From assembly GCF_002078875.1 (NCBI RefSeq), contig NC_034412.1:14742876-14806875 (forward strand): a stretch of 64,000 nucleotides of DNA. Direction: 5' to 3'. Source of the DNA: Numida meleagris (lineage: Eukaryota; Chordata; Aves; Galliformes; Numididae). Shown here in pieces: positions 23,989 through 36,041 of the stretch (positions within the stretch are counted from its first letter, which is position 1; each line of letters begins with the position of its first letter). The notes beneath the pieces are model-generated. The model was not told where the DNA came from, did not search any database, and worked only from the letters and a program-made list of their open reading frames with translations. The position numbers were made by a program, and so were the translations under genes.

Positions 23989-26900
23989 AAAAAGCAGAAC
24001 AATGAGCTGTCAGCAAGTACAGGCATCCCAGAGACCACACAGAACAGCATGAAACAAATCAGGTACTGGTTCACAGTTTTTTTTACAGAGTCATGCTGTA
24101 AGAAAAAGGAACACGTCATATTCATGTTTGTGCAGCCTTTGTATTCTAAATTTAAAGACACAAGAATACATGTGACAGAATTTGGTGTCCAAATGACTGA
24201 TGATTCTTTAAGCAGATATTCTGTTTAGCAATGTTTTGGTAAGTTTTTTCCTTTCATATTTTATTCCAGACCAATTTCACCACTTTTTTAAAAACAAAAT
24301 AACGTTTTAAATAAAATCCTGTTGCTATTTGTTTCTGCCAATTTTGTTCTACTAAATTCACTTTTGCCTGCAGCAGCATTTCAATTCTGACTTATGGCTT
24401 TCACTAGGCAAAGGCAGCTAAATCTCACGATAGCACATTTACTTAACCCAAACAGAATTAAGAGTTTCCCTCAAAGCAAACTGGTTTCTTCTAAACCATA
24501 TTTCAGGTGATGGAAGAATGCCAAAAAAAAAAAAATGCAAGTAACAGATCAGAAAATACTCAGTGTCATTCCACTGCATTTGCAAGCACTTGCTGTTTTA
24601 ACAAAAGTCTCCCGAAAAATGAGTCTTGGAGAGTTTGAGGATAGAATGTTGTGAGTGTTGGAGTGATTTCAGCAAAGCAAATGAGAAAAATGGCAGAGGA
24701 GAGAAAACAATCATAATTTCCAGTTTGTGGAGCCTCCTACCCATGGCAGTCTATTTTATCTCCCTCTGTAACCAGCTATCCTAGAGTCTTCGTATGAGTT
24801 CCTTTTAATGACATCTTACTGCACCTAGCCAAGCTCTCATTTTTACTCTGAGTTTCCGCAATTCCAGCAATCTAGACATACATCACTAAAAACAGGGAGA
24901 AACCTTCTGAATAGCACTTTTGTCCTTTTATTTTGCTCATGTTTTCCTTAAGCTCTGTATTTCTCAATGGCAGCACATCCACAAGAGTGTACATTGCCAC
25001 TCTGCTGAAACAACTCAAACTGCTTTCTTTTCATTTTCCCTAATTTAATCCATACATCTGGGGGCAATCCAAAAACACCTGACACTGGTATTTGGGTGTT
25101 CATTTTCAACCTGATCAGCCCTGAAATGTTGTTTGGCATTTGCTACTCTCTTCTCTCACCCATAATACAGAAGAAAACGATGAGGAAAAAGAACTTGCTT
25201 TAGAGTAATAGATCTCCATGCAACTTTAAGACAATGGAGTTCCAAAAGAATAACTGAAAAACACAAAAGTCTATTTAATTCAGAATGCACGGAGGTAGGC
25301 GTTAGTGATGTTCTTCCTTCTCTTTCATTTCTTCCTTTTTTACAACACTGATGCCTTTTTGAAACAGCTCTTAAAAACAAACAAACCCTCTGCTTTCGCT
25401 TTCTTCAGTGCACACAAGCAGGAGAGATCTCAAAACAACTACCAGAAGCAGACAAATCTAGCAGACCTCTCTAAATGAAGAAAGGGGAGGAAACTGGTGC
25501 AAAGGAAGAAAAATCAGAACTTCCTTAAATTCTGGCTTCTCTGAAGTCCTTGTAATGAAAATGAGACCTGCTAATGAGGTGCCAGAAAGCTCTTCTGCCA
25601 GCTCGCTTTTCTGGGTGCAATCGTGGAGAGTTTGCTACGGCTGTAACTGGGTAAGCACAAACCCATCTTCCTAGGACCATGTTTTTCCACCTGGCTCCAA
25701 ATCAGAGCTAGCTTTTTCCTTGAACAGGCCTACAGAAATAAACAGAAGAACTAGGGAACAAATACAGTTTCTGAGAGACACTGTGGTACGTCTTGGTTCT
25801 AAACATTAGAACAAAGTACTGTGCTGATTTCATGTTGCTCAGATACAAGGAAAATTACCAAGAATGTTGCTGATTCTGTGAGTTGATAAAGAATAATTAT
25901 ATCAAATAGCTACACTTTCCTGTATGGATTCTCTTTTTTTGGCTTAATGTAATTATACAAGAACAGAAATTGTTTCCAGTCAAATTGCACTAATGTTGAG
26001 GTAAATTTCTTGAGGTTATAAACCTGTATTCAAAGCTAAAAATATAAATACTGCAAAAGAAATAATAGTTCTTGGAAAAAAGTGTGCAGGATCTTGATGT
26101 TTTTATTGGAATACTGAGCAGCGACATGTACCTAGCACTTTCAAACAAAGCTTTATAGGATAGTACCAATTCACTACAATAAGTTCATGCTTTGAAGAGG
26201 ATTTTGGTTTAGAATTGCATGTCATAACAAGGAGGTAGTATCTTTTATGCCAGTTGTTCCAAGTGTTCTGCATTCCTTCAGTGGGCAGTTGGCAGCTCTT
26301 CCTTCAGACAAATGTTATCCCCATCCTTGCAGACTGGTCAGGAAAACTCACTCAAGACTGAATATGAATAGAGAACAGGTAAGATACAATCTCTTCTGAA
26401 AACTGATTTGAATGACTAAACGTATTCATAAATGCAGCCACACTCCTTGCTTACCCACAGGAAGTATCAATATTTCATCTAGTATGTTTCTAAAAGGATA
26501 TGCATGTGTCCTTGTGCTAGTATTTTGATTTTTAGCAATATTTCAAATGTGAACATCATATATTAGATGATTTCAACATCTAATGATTGCTGATTGCGTA
26601 ATATGGAAAGAGCCTGATCCTTTATGTATATTTCAGAGGAGAAAATTAAGAACACTAGTCACCAGGATCAGAATTGTTCTCCTAAACCTTCTAGGCACAG
26701 CCATCTGCTATAAAAGTCAACTGCATCAGAATACAGATCCATTCTTTGGATTAAAAAAAAAAAAGAGTGAAAAATATATCACAATGATTTTTTTTAAAAC
26801 ATATTCCTAGGAAAATATACAAAGAATATAAGCATGTATAGACATATTTATATGTTTCTTTGTACGTACACTAAGAAAGGCTTTAAGAAACAGACATTTA

Positions 26901-29900
26901 CCCTCTGGAATTCTTATTTTCTAAATGTCAAAGCATGCTAAATGCTGCTACTTGTTGGTGTTAAAGGCTTAATAATAGAAATCTATTCAATAAACACAAG
27001 TACACACAAAAAAATAAGTGTGATGACCATACTACCCTCTTCTTAGTGGTCTGTTGTTCTTATCCTCCTGTTTACCTAGTTCACTTAGTAGACCATTCCA
27101 GCCCATTGCAAATTAACATCACAGTAAACAAGCTAAACTCATCTAAATTATGTACAAGCTAACATGTTCTTACTGTTCATTAAGGTTTCCTTGGAACTAA
27201 TTTTACTTTTTTGAAAAACAGGATAAACAACCCAGCTCCCAAAACACAGTAAAAACAGAAAACATCTGAAAGCTATGAAACAGTGTCAAAGGCACACCCT
27301 GCCCTGGCTGGGCTGCCAAAGAGCACTAGGAGATGATGACTTAGTAATAGGGATGTGAGTGTGCTCTGGTCAAAATTGAATAAAGAAAGCAGCCACCTAA
27401 ATTAGACCTTTAAAACATATGTAATCATATAAATAGATATCATGATTCTTCGGATCACCGAGCGACAAAATTAGGAAAAAAAATAACTAGGTTTTCTTGT
27501 CTTTCATTAACCATGAAAGAAAATGTGTCCAAGGGGGGTAGTTAACTACATTAATTAGCCTTAACCTCTCATCCTCTGCCCCAGCAGTGTTCCCCCACAT
27601 TTTTTCTGCAGTGCTTCAATATCTCTCCAGGCCCTCAACCCTTTGTTGCATATAGTGGTGGGGCAGAGAGAAGAAGCACAACAGAAGTCTTTTCTCCCAT
27701 CCATAGCCTCACAACAATGTCTTGCAAATGAGAGGGGAGCTCCTGCTTGTTCACCCAGATGCTCTTCCAACTCTACACCAGAGGAACTTCACAATGTATG
27801 CCAAATGCCCAATTCTTTGCATCTCTGTGGTGGATTTTATACCTTTTAAATCTGGACCAAGCCCAAAGTTCTGGCTCCAATGCAAACACTCAACACTGTT
27901 GGAGTGTTTGAAAACTGCAAGCTGATCAAGATACAGTTTTTAGAAAAATGAGTTTGTAAAACCAGTGCAACATGCTGAGAAGTTGCACTGTTGTTGTAGA
28001 GGTGATCTTGACTATCTCAGAAGAAGGTGATACAGCAAGGATATCTGTCAAGCAGGGGAGTCAGGAAAGCATCAAGGGCCTTTATAAAAGCATTAAGATC
28101 TCACTGATACAAGGTGATTAGTCAGAGTTCATATTTTATAGTAGTTGCATATGCTATGTAAACAAAGTGAAGTCTCTTCACATGTATTGACATACTAAAA
28201 GGGAAATTCTCATTAATTATCTTGGTACAAGGGTAGAATCATTCAGACCAGGCAAGTTGCTTCAATAAAGAAATGTGTTTTTAAAGGTAAAAAATATTCC
28301 TTCTTTTACATATTATCCTATAAACACCACATGCTATTGTATTTTACAACTACTGCAACATGCAAAAGCTGTACATTATCACCTTTCAAATCAAACCAGT
28401 TATTGTAGGCCAGTATTTTCCAAGAGAGCCCACCTATTTACCTAAGCTCAGGACAAACACACATTTTGAAATGCGCAAAATGGTAGCTCCCATTCTCTAC
28501 GCGTGTATACAATGGTAATTACTTGCTTCTTTTCTACTGTTCCAGGACAGTGCACCTGGTCTATGCAGGTGTAAGGAGTGATGGAAGGCATCAAAGTGTC
28601 AGGCTCTTCAGCTCAATAGCTCATATAGGGTTTTCAGTACCATACTGGGTAGTTCAACTAGATTTTCACAAAAGTGACAAGATGCGTAAGGAAGGATTAC
28701 TTCTATAGTAGGAAACTCAGAAACTTGCACCTATTTCTAGCAATATCAAGCTGACAAGTAATGGATTTTAGCTATTCCTTATCGTACGTTCAGAAAATTC
28801 TTGCTTATAATAATTTAACTAGAAAGCACTGATTCTCAGATCACAGTGGTGTACACACAGCACTGCTCTGGGCATGAGACAGCAGGACCTCCAGCAAGTT
28901 ACTGAGCAATTCAGTGGCTGAATTCCCCAGTGGGATGGTGGTAACAGTACTTCTGCCTGTCTGGTCTTATCCCAGAGGAACTGGGAAGGGTTGGGCTGAT
29001 AACTGGTAAGTGCCCGGAACACTGGGTGTTCAGCCACAACTATGATGATCATCATCCTCGCTCCTAAATACTCTGATGAAAAAAAAATGGTGGTTTTGTG
29101 TCAGGAACCAAAAGAGGTTCCTTAATACCCCTGTGTTTAATATACCATCTTTTACTCTCCTGTTGTTTGGATTTCTTACTCAGAAGCAGCAAAAATCTCC
29201 TGTAGTAAAAAAAGAAAAATAGTGTTTCCTACAAGCAATGTGCACAAAGAAAATTTACCTTTATGTGTTTCTTAGCTCACAGAGCACTGAAAATAATGTT
29301 AAGAGGGTCTTCTAGCTGTGGTTCTCTGCAAATTAAAAATTTCCAGAGTAAAATTGAGTTCTAAGTCTTTCCATAGTTAGGTTGGAGAGGCAAGGTTTTT
29401 ACACAGTAATTATCGCTGATAACACTGCACCCTCTCCATTAAATTTTAATCTCAATGATTAGGTCCAACAAGAATTGAAGGCCAACTTCAACACTAATCT
29501 GTTTCTCCTCTCATTCCAAAGTATAAATGCGTTTTTATGAATATGTACTGTTTTTAAGTTTACCACAATGGGAAGTCTTGTTTGTTGTTTTGAGAAAAGA
29601 CATTTTAAAAATTACTAATTACACATTAGTCCAAACCCATTTTTCAGGGATGATTAAGCCATGCAAACAACAGCTGGCTTTACCATAACCACAGCCTTTT
29701 CCAGAAACTGATAATTTTATGACGAGTTAGAAATTAAACGGGATATTTCTTAGGACCTATAAGATTCTTAAATCATTAATGTGTCAGCAGCAGGTTTCCA
29801 GCTATCCTTTTCTACTGTACAATTAAAGAACCAGACATACTCTGGAGTAGCTACCAATGTTAAAGCTTAGATTTCTCCATTTCCATATTTAATACGCTCC

Positions 29901-31689
29901 TTTCAAATTTTAACTCATATCTACACTGAACACCAGTTTTACATGAGGTTTCCTTCAGATAAGGTGAATTTACTCAAAGAAAGCGTAAACAAATGGCTAA
30001 AATGCATTCTCCTGCTAACAGTACTCGATTCAGTTCACATGTAGTATCGTGTACTGAGAATAAATCCCACAACCTCTCCAAACATACTTCACCATCACCA
30101 CTGCTTCCAGCCCGAAGGAATTTAAACTTATTTCCTTCTACAGGAATGCTTCTTGGCTCAAATTCTGCCCTTGCCTCATCTAAAACATAAATTATGCCAA
30201 TGGCATATTGTGTGGTGATTGAAATAGTGTCTGAAATAGACATAAGAATAATTCATAAATCCAAGTCACACTTCAAAGGCTTTTAAATCTTTATTATATT
30301 CAGCATTCACTGTGTCTCATGCTGCATTTTGTAGAAAAACCTTCTTTTGAATGATATGATCTGTGCAATATTTTTTAATGGCGTGTAGCATTTTAGGAAA
30401 CATTTAAAGTACGTTTTGCTGACAGTTCACAGAAAGAACATTGGCACAATCATGTGGAATGGGTGAACATCCACAGGGACAGATAAAAATAAAGAAGACA
30501 AGCTACACAATATATATGCCTGCAATGAAACACTATGAAAAAGTAAATCCTGAAAGTCTGAGGGAAAAAGGCTGATTTCCAAAAGTACGGCAACACATTT
30601 GGATAAATACAGGACTCCAAATACCTGGCTCCTCAAAAATGGAACATTTTTACAAGAGTGAAATTTCTGCAGGGCACTCAAAAGATGCGTTGTCTTGGCT
30701 CTTCCTGCTCTGGGCAGGTGAAAGGAAGCAAGAATAGGAGGTTCCTTATCAAGACTGTACTTCATTCATTTAAACAAACACCAGATTTTTGACATGAATA
30801 AGAAACAAATAAGGAAGATAAAGAAAGGAAAGGAAATGCAGGAAGGAAACACATCCTGCAGTTAAAATATCTTCATTCCTTCCCACTTCAATATTAACAT
30901 AAATCATGAGTCCAGCAAACCAGAGTCAGTTTTACATCCTGCTTGGCCACAAACATTTTGTCCACGTGAGAAGAGCTGTATCTGGTTTTTGGAGTTGCCA
31001 ATCCTGCACCAGCTTCTGCAGCTGTGCAGAAGGACTGTGCAGTGCTGAAGCAGCAGATCCAGCCTCCCTACATTCTACTCACATCCCACACAGTTGGCCT
31101 GTGCCAGCACCCAGTGGCCAGACAGCTCTGCCAACCGAGAGCAGCTGTGGAAGTGAGGAAAGAGCATGTGTTCATTGAATAGTACCGTATTTCAACACTG
31201 CTGACCAGGACTTTCCAAGAACATGAACTTTATGTCATGAATCCTTAAGAAGCAACTGCAGAGCAGAACAAGCTCAGTTTGGGGAGCCCAGCCCAGCTCT
31301 GACTGCTGCCGCATCAACATCTGGGCTCCTCTGGCTCAGATCTTGCTTCCCAGCAGTGCAGCACCCAACACTTGATGCTGAGGTGGGCTCCGGTTTCAGA
31401 ACAAGATCTCTACCTCCTTCTGTTCCTAGGACTGTAAAAAATAACAGGGCTCTGCCACCTCAGCGTTCTATAGATCATCTCAGTCCTCTGGAAGCCCTGA
31501 GATTTGAGGGCAGAGGAGAAGTTTGCATTGAGGCAAGTGGCCTCCTTCTGCCACAGAAAGAGCTTTGGGAGAAGGACCAGGGTTCTGCAATAATCTGGTG
31601 ACGTGACAGTTTCATCAAACACAGATTTACTCTGGGCATAAAGAAAAGTCTAAGTGTCCATGCCACCTCTGCCCATAGCACCATCTAAT

Positions 31690-31835
31690 ATTCTCTGGAA
31701 GTGCTCAAGGCCAGTCTGGATGGGGCTATGAGCAACCTGGTCTAGCGGGAGGTGTCCCTGCCCAAGGCAAGGTTTGAACTAGATTATGTTTAAGATCCCT
31801 TCCCACCCAAACCATTCTATGATTACTTCTCCAAT
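31690..31835 (+). mobile_element. CR1 LINE 3' fragment
   Basis: A 5'-truncated CR1 tail in sense orientation, from 'tattctctggaagtgctcaagg' to 'aaaccattctatgatt'. It includes 'gtctggatggggc', 'ttgaactagattatg' and 'aagatcccttcccaccca', the standard CR1 3' UTR order. It has no coding capacity. Confidence 0.9.
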
Positions 31836-32127
31836 AGCATTGGCAGCTCCCTGTGCAGAGCTGGGCACGTGGCACTTGCTGTGCACCCACAGCTCCTCTG
31901 CAGCCATGCTGCAATGCAGACCCAGGGCCCCAGCACCCCGCCCTTGCTGCCCTCTGAACTACAACCCCTGCACTCAGAGCCCATTACACATTATATCTGT
32001 TTCTGAACTCAGTAGTGCAAACCCTCAAAGCAGTTGCTGTTATTAAACCAACAACCTAGCAAAATCCCTTCTAGATAGAAAAATAAGTACATCATCACAG
32101 TATTTTATAAGCTTTAAAGAGTGAAGA

Positions 32128-32282
32128 TGCCCCCATCCCTGGAGGCATTCAAGGCCAGGTTGGATGGTGCCCTAGGCAGCCTGATCTGCTGAGGGGCAAC
32201 CAGCCCATGGTAGTGGATTGGAACTTTCCGGTCTTTAAGGTCCCTTCCAACCCAAGCCATTCTATGATGCTATGATTCTAAG
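32128..32282 (+). mobile_element. CR1 LINE 3' fragment
   Basis: A second sense-strand CR1 tail about 290 bp after the previous one. It runs from 'gatgcccccatccctggagg' to 'attctatgatgctatgattc' and is better preserved, with 'aggttggatggtgccctagg' and 'aaggtcccttccaaccca'. The two copies are separate insertions because the DNA between them is not CR1-like. Confidence 0.92.
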
Positions 32283-35200
32283 ATGTCACACACTCTAAAT
32301 TCATTTCAGCTTTCTATATTCACAGCAGAAGTTAATAAAAAAAATCTACTACTTATCTATCAAAATAAAACCAATTAAACTCTACAGTGTTGAGAAAACA
32401 TTGAGTTTTGAAACACTGGCTTCCCCGGAGTCTTCACATTTTTCAGCCTCCCTTTTGCAGTACTCCACAATGATTATAGGAGATACAATTAAAACATACA
32501 AGCTGAGAATGACAAGAAGCTAAAGCGTATAGTTAATCTCTTTCCAGGAAACTATCTTAATTATTTGAGGACCTCATAAGAAAAAAAAAATGTAAATTTC
32601 CATAGCTCTGGACAGGCAGACCTTGTGGATATTAGCAGCACTACTGTTCAAAAGTTTACATAAATTACCTCTATCTCTTATCCCAAAAGACACTTCTTCC
32701 TCTCCCACTCTCTCATTCTCTGAGATACACGAATACATACTGTCCTAAGCAGAGGCTTCTAGCCTTAGCAAAACCTTTTGGTCTCCAACAGTCTCGCACA
32801 AAGAATGGACAACAGCATCAACTTACATTCCTGTTCCTAAAAGAAGACCACTAACGTTACTTGTGCATCTGTACAGGTCTGAGTTCAAGGAGGACAGCGA
32901 GACTCACAATGTTTACCTTTTCTTCAGAATTGCATTTTCTTAACCTTTTCCATTAACTTTCAGTTGTGGTAAACAGCAAGAGAACACACACTGAAAGTGC
33001 AGTTCCATGACAAAAGAGAATTACAACTTCTAAATAATAGATGCAGTGACTTGGGATCAACTCCTGGTTCCTTTTCTCAGGAAACGTTTAGATCTGAAAA
33101 CAGGATGTGACTAAAAAACTCATAATGGTAGGAGTCTCCTTTGGCAAGAAGTGTTCCCAAAAAAGTGTTTGCAAACCCTCAGCATACTCAGATCATCCTG
33201 CTACCAGGACATGCAGGGTTTTCTGGTACAGCAGAAGATCTACGTCTGAATTACTTGCTTTCTGCAGAGCTATATTCTATGTGCAAATGCGCAATCAATT
33301 CCCTGGGAAAACGCATCAGAAATACATGTAAAAGAATACAGTGAGTAGAAGTAACACATCATAAATCTCACACTCTGCAGTGCCTTCCTCAAGCCTGGCT
33401 CCCGAAGTCCAGGGGCATGGGCATCTATGTATGGAACATCAGCTTTCAACAAAGAAAATTATTTTCTACTTCTCATTATTGCATTTTAAAAAAATGTATG
33501 AAAATGGGAAAAAGCCCACACAACTAAAAGGTTCAGATTTCAAGAGATTCCAGTCATGTTACTAAAAATTGGAGGTTTTTAAAGGCAATGTTATTTTGCG
33601 GTCCAAGTGAAGAAGAGTTTTAAACAATTTACTCTCAATATAGTACCAGTGATCCTAATAAATATCGCTACTGGAAGAGGTATCCAGTAATCTTTTTAAT
33701 GATAGCTGTTTGATCTAGCACAAGGATTGAAATAAAGCCAGCTCCCTGAAGCCTTTTCTGCGTTATAGACATCTCAATCTATTCTGGTAGGAAGAAGGCT
33801 CTTTATTTACAGCAGCTCAATGAAAACTGAATTCTAGTCATCAAATCTATTATTCACTGGATGTTCCTTAAAGATACATTTTTATAGCGAGCGCATGTTT
33901 CAGTGCTCATTGTGTTAAAATTCTGTTACTGAGATTCTAGACACAAAACTCCTGGTAATAAGGAGATTTTCCCTAATTTACACAAAATTTTGTCTTGCCT
34001 CATGTGAATACCCTCCAGAGGTGAACTAAGCGAAGGAATGCAGACCCATGTTCAATTTTACAGGTATCTTTTTAAAAAATCCAATTCTATTCTAGTAAAA
34101 GTACAGAAGTCATCTACTTTCTCCATGCCTTTCTGAAAACAAAAGGATGATGGAAGGTAACAAAGGGTACAGCTGGTCCAAGGCAGTGATTCAAACATCC
34201 AGGGGCATTTTGTGACTCAGAGTAGGCAGGGTTTGATGCCGGCATTTGGATTTGGCTTCAGTTCCTTCAGCTCAGCTTTAGGAGAACTGAAAGATCACCT
34301 GAGGACAGCCTCCTGTAAGCATCACCTTACGGAGATCTCCTCCCTATCAGTTCCATCCAGCGGGTTGGACTGAGACAGAATTGTGCCTGTTACCCTGGCA
34401 ATATCTGCCAAATACATTGATACTCAGTGGAATTGTGTAATCAGTCACATATGTACAAAGAAACATTTAGATTGAATAAATGTGTCCCATATGTCAGGAG
34501 CCCCACGTAATACAACCAATAACATATATGGGAATAAAGAGCAAACAGCTTTAGTTGGCTTCAGGGACTGCAAAGGCCTGAACAATACTTACTAGCAGTG
34601 GCTTTCAGTTCCCATCATAGTAAAGCTGTGAACACACACATAGTTCATCATTAGATGATATCTCAGCATGATCTCCTCAGAGAGGAAGCCAATTACAAAC
34701 TCCCCAAGTGGCAGGAGGGCAGCAAGCAGCCAACACCGACTGCTTCGATCCTGGCTGTTGCTCTGATGAAAAGGCAGATTTTTCTTTTCTTGACATGATA
34801 TGGATAAGATGAGAGCAAGGGAGTATGTCACCGGTGAATTTGTATCTCCATGATCAATCAGAGACAGCCTGGAACACTTAAATTCATGCAAAGCACCTTG
34901 GTTCCATATTTCTAGCCGAACCCCTATTTCAGCTAACAGATTTTTAAAAACAAATCATAACCAGACAGTTCCTTACTGATTATTCCAGTGCAGATGTTAA
35001 AGAGCAATTACTATTCTAGCTAAAGTTGTTATTATTGCAGGATCCAAATGTTTCCTCATGATGCGCTGCCTTCTAGCGCTAAGATTGCTGTAGGTCCTAA
35101 TTACTCTTAGCCACAGCCAAGTTACACTGCCAGCTCATCCTAGGTCACTGTGTCTTCTATAAGAGGGCTATCAAAAACACACTTGCTGTACGAAAAGGTT

Positions 35201-35589
35201 ACAAAGCAATTTGCAGTGTGCAGGTCCCATTGGAAGCATTAGCTCTGTCTATAATGACGGGCAGATGACTTTAAAATAAAACAGAACTTGTGAAATGCTG
35301 CTCCTGGTGAACATATCAGCCTCAGAAATCCTGCCTGGGAAAGGGTGCTCCCTGTGCTTTTTACCAGATCCGGGTTTAGAAAAACAGAAAAAGAACGATC
35401 ACAAAAACTCTCTTATGAAGTCCCTAGGTCGTATGTCCCAAGCGGGTTGACCGTTTCCTTTTTCCCCCCGCTCCCAGAGAATTAAGTCTGACACTTATTG
35501 CATTCATACCGCAGCCTCACTAGCTAGCGATGATCGGATCGCTTCAGGTGTGCTCACAGACAGCCTGTGGAATTCTTAGAGAAACTGCA
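32283..35589. other. Upstream flank of AGTR1, no gene seen
   Basis: About 3.3 kb of single-copy, AT-rich DNA leading into the CpG island. I see no exon, repeat family or RNA gene. It would contain proximal and distal regulatory sites of the receptor gene, but I cannot pick individual sites with confidence. Confidence 0.5.
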
Positions 35590-35765
35590 AACGTTTGCAC
35601 GGCGCTCGCGAGCTCTCCTCGAGACAGCCGCGGGCAAACTCACGCAGCAGGCTCTCACGGCACTGCCCACAGCCTGCCCCGCGCTGCCCGCCGCCCCGCA
35701 CCGCGCCAAGCCCTGCCCCGGCATCCCGCAGCCGCGGCGGTCAGGAGAGCGCCGTCCGGCGGACA

Positions 35766-35795
35766 GGGCCGGGAGGGCTGGGGGGAGTGGGAGGG
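35766..35795 (+). promoter_or_regulatory. G-quadruplex-forming G-run cluster upstream of the TATA box
   Basis: Six G runs of three or more, separated by one to three bases, in 30 bp (GGGCC, GGGA, GGGCT, G6, AGT, GGGA, GGG). The cluster lies about 85-110 bp upstream of the TATA box and fits the G3+N1-7 rule with spare runs. It may also act as a site for SP1/KLF/MAZ-type factors. Confidence 0.5.
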
Positions 35796-35877
35796 AGACG
35801 GGTCAGAGGGAGGATGTCCCGGGAGATGGGTGGGGAGAGACAGCGGGCGAGCTGGGCTGGGCTGCAACGCCCCCCGC

Positions 35878-35883
35878 TATAAA
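35878..35883 (+). promoter_or_regulatory. AGTR1: TATA box of the AGTR1 promoter
   Basis: TATAAA preceded by a C-rich run and followed by GC-rich DNA, in the right orientation inside the CpG island. It predicts transcription starting at about 35905-35915. The start site itself is inferred from usual spacing. Confidence 0.6.
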
Positions 35884-35906
35884 CCGAGGGGCCGGGCAGC
35901 GGAGCG

Positions 35907-36041
35907 AGAGGAGCGGCGCGGCCGGGAAGGGAGGGACCTGCGAGCGCAGCCCGGCGCCGTGCCGGAGCCGTCGGGCTAAGCCGCCCGCCCGTCGGCGTAC
36001 CCGTGCGAGGCTGCGGCAGCGCACGGCCTCCGCCGAGCCAG
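35907..36041 (+). other. AGTR1: Predicted AGTR1 exon 1 (5' UTR, non-coding)
   Basis: The predicted first exon runs from about 25-30 bp past the TATA box to the donor CAG|GTAAGG, whose exon ends at 36041. It is about 135 nt, very GC-rich, and contains no ATG, so it would be untranslated. AGTR1 genes of other vertebrates have one or more non-coding 5' exons before a single coding exon, which fits this reading. The 3' boundary is well supported by the donor; the 5' boundary is only an estimate. Additional alternative 5' exons in the intron cannot be excluded. Confidence 0.6.

Larger units (their letters stand above)
17371..31689. other. Intergenic, mostly single-copy DNA, no gene recognised
   Basis: About 14 kb without a recognisable gene. 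Notable contents are a homeodomain-motif-rich block (about 19060-19880), a GC-richer repeat-like segment (about 23270-23480) with a following open frame of 102 codons, a (CAA)n tract (23974-23988), and a moderately GC-rich stretch from about 30980 to 31640 that I cannot assign. The short open frames have no domains I recognise. Confidence 0.55.
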
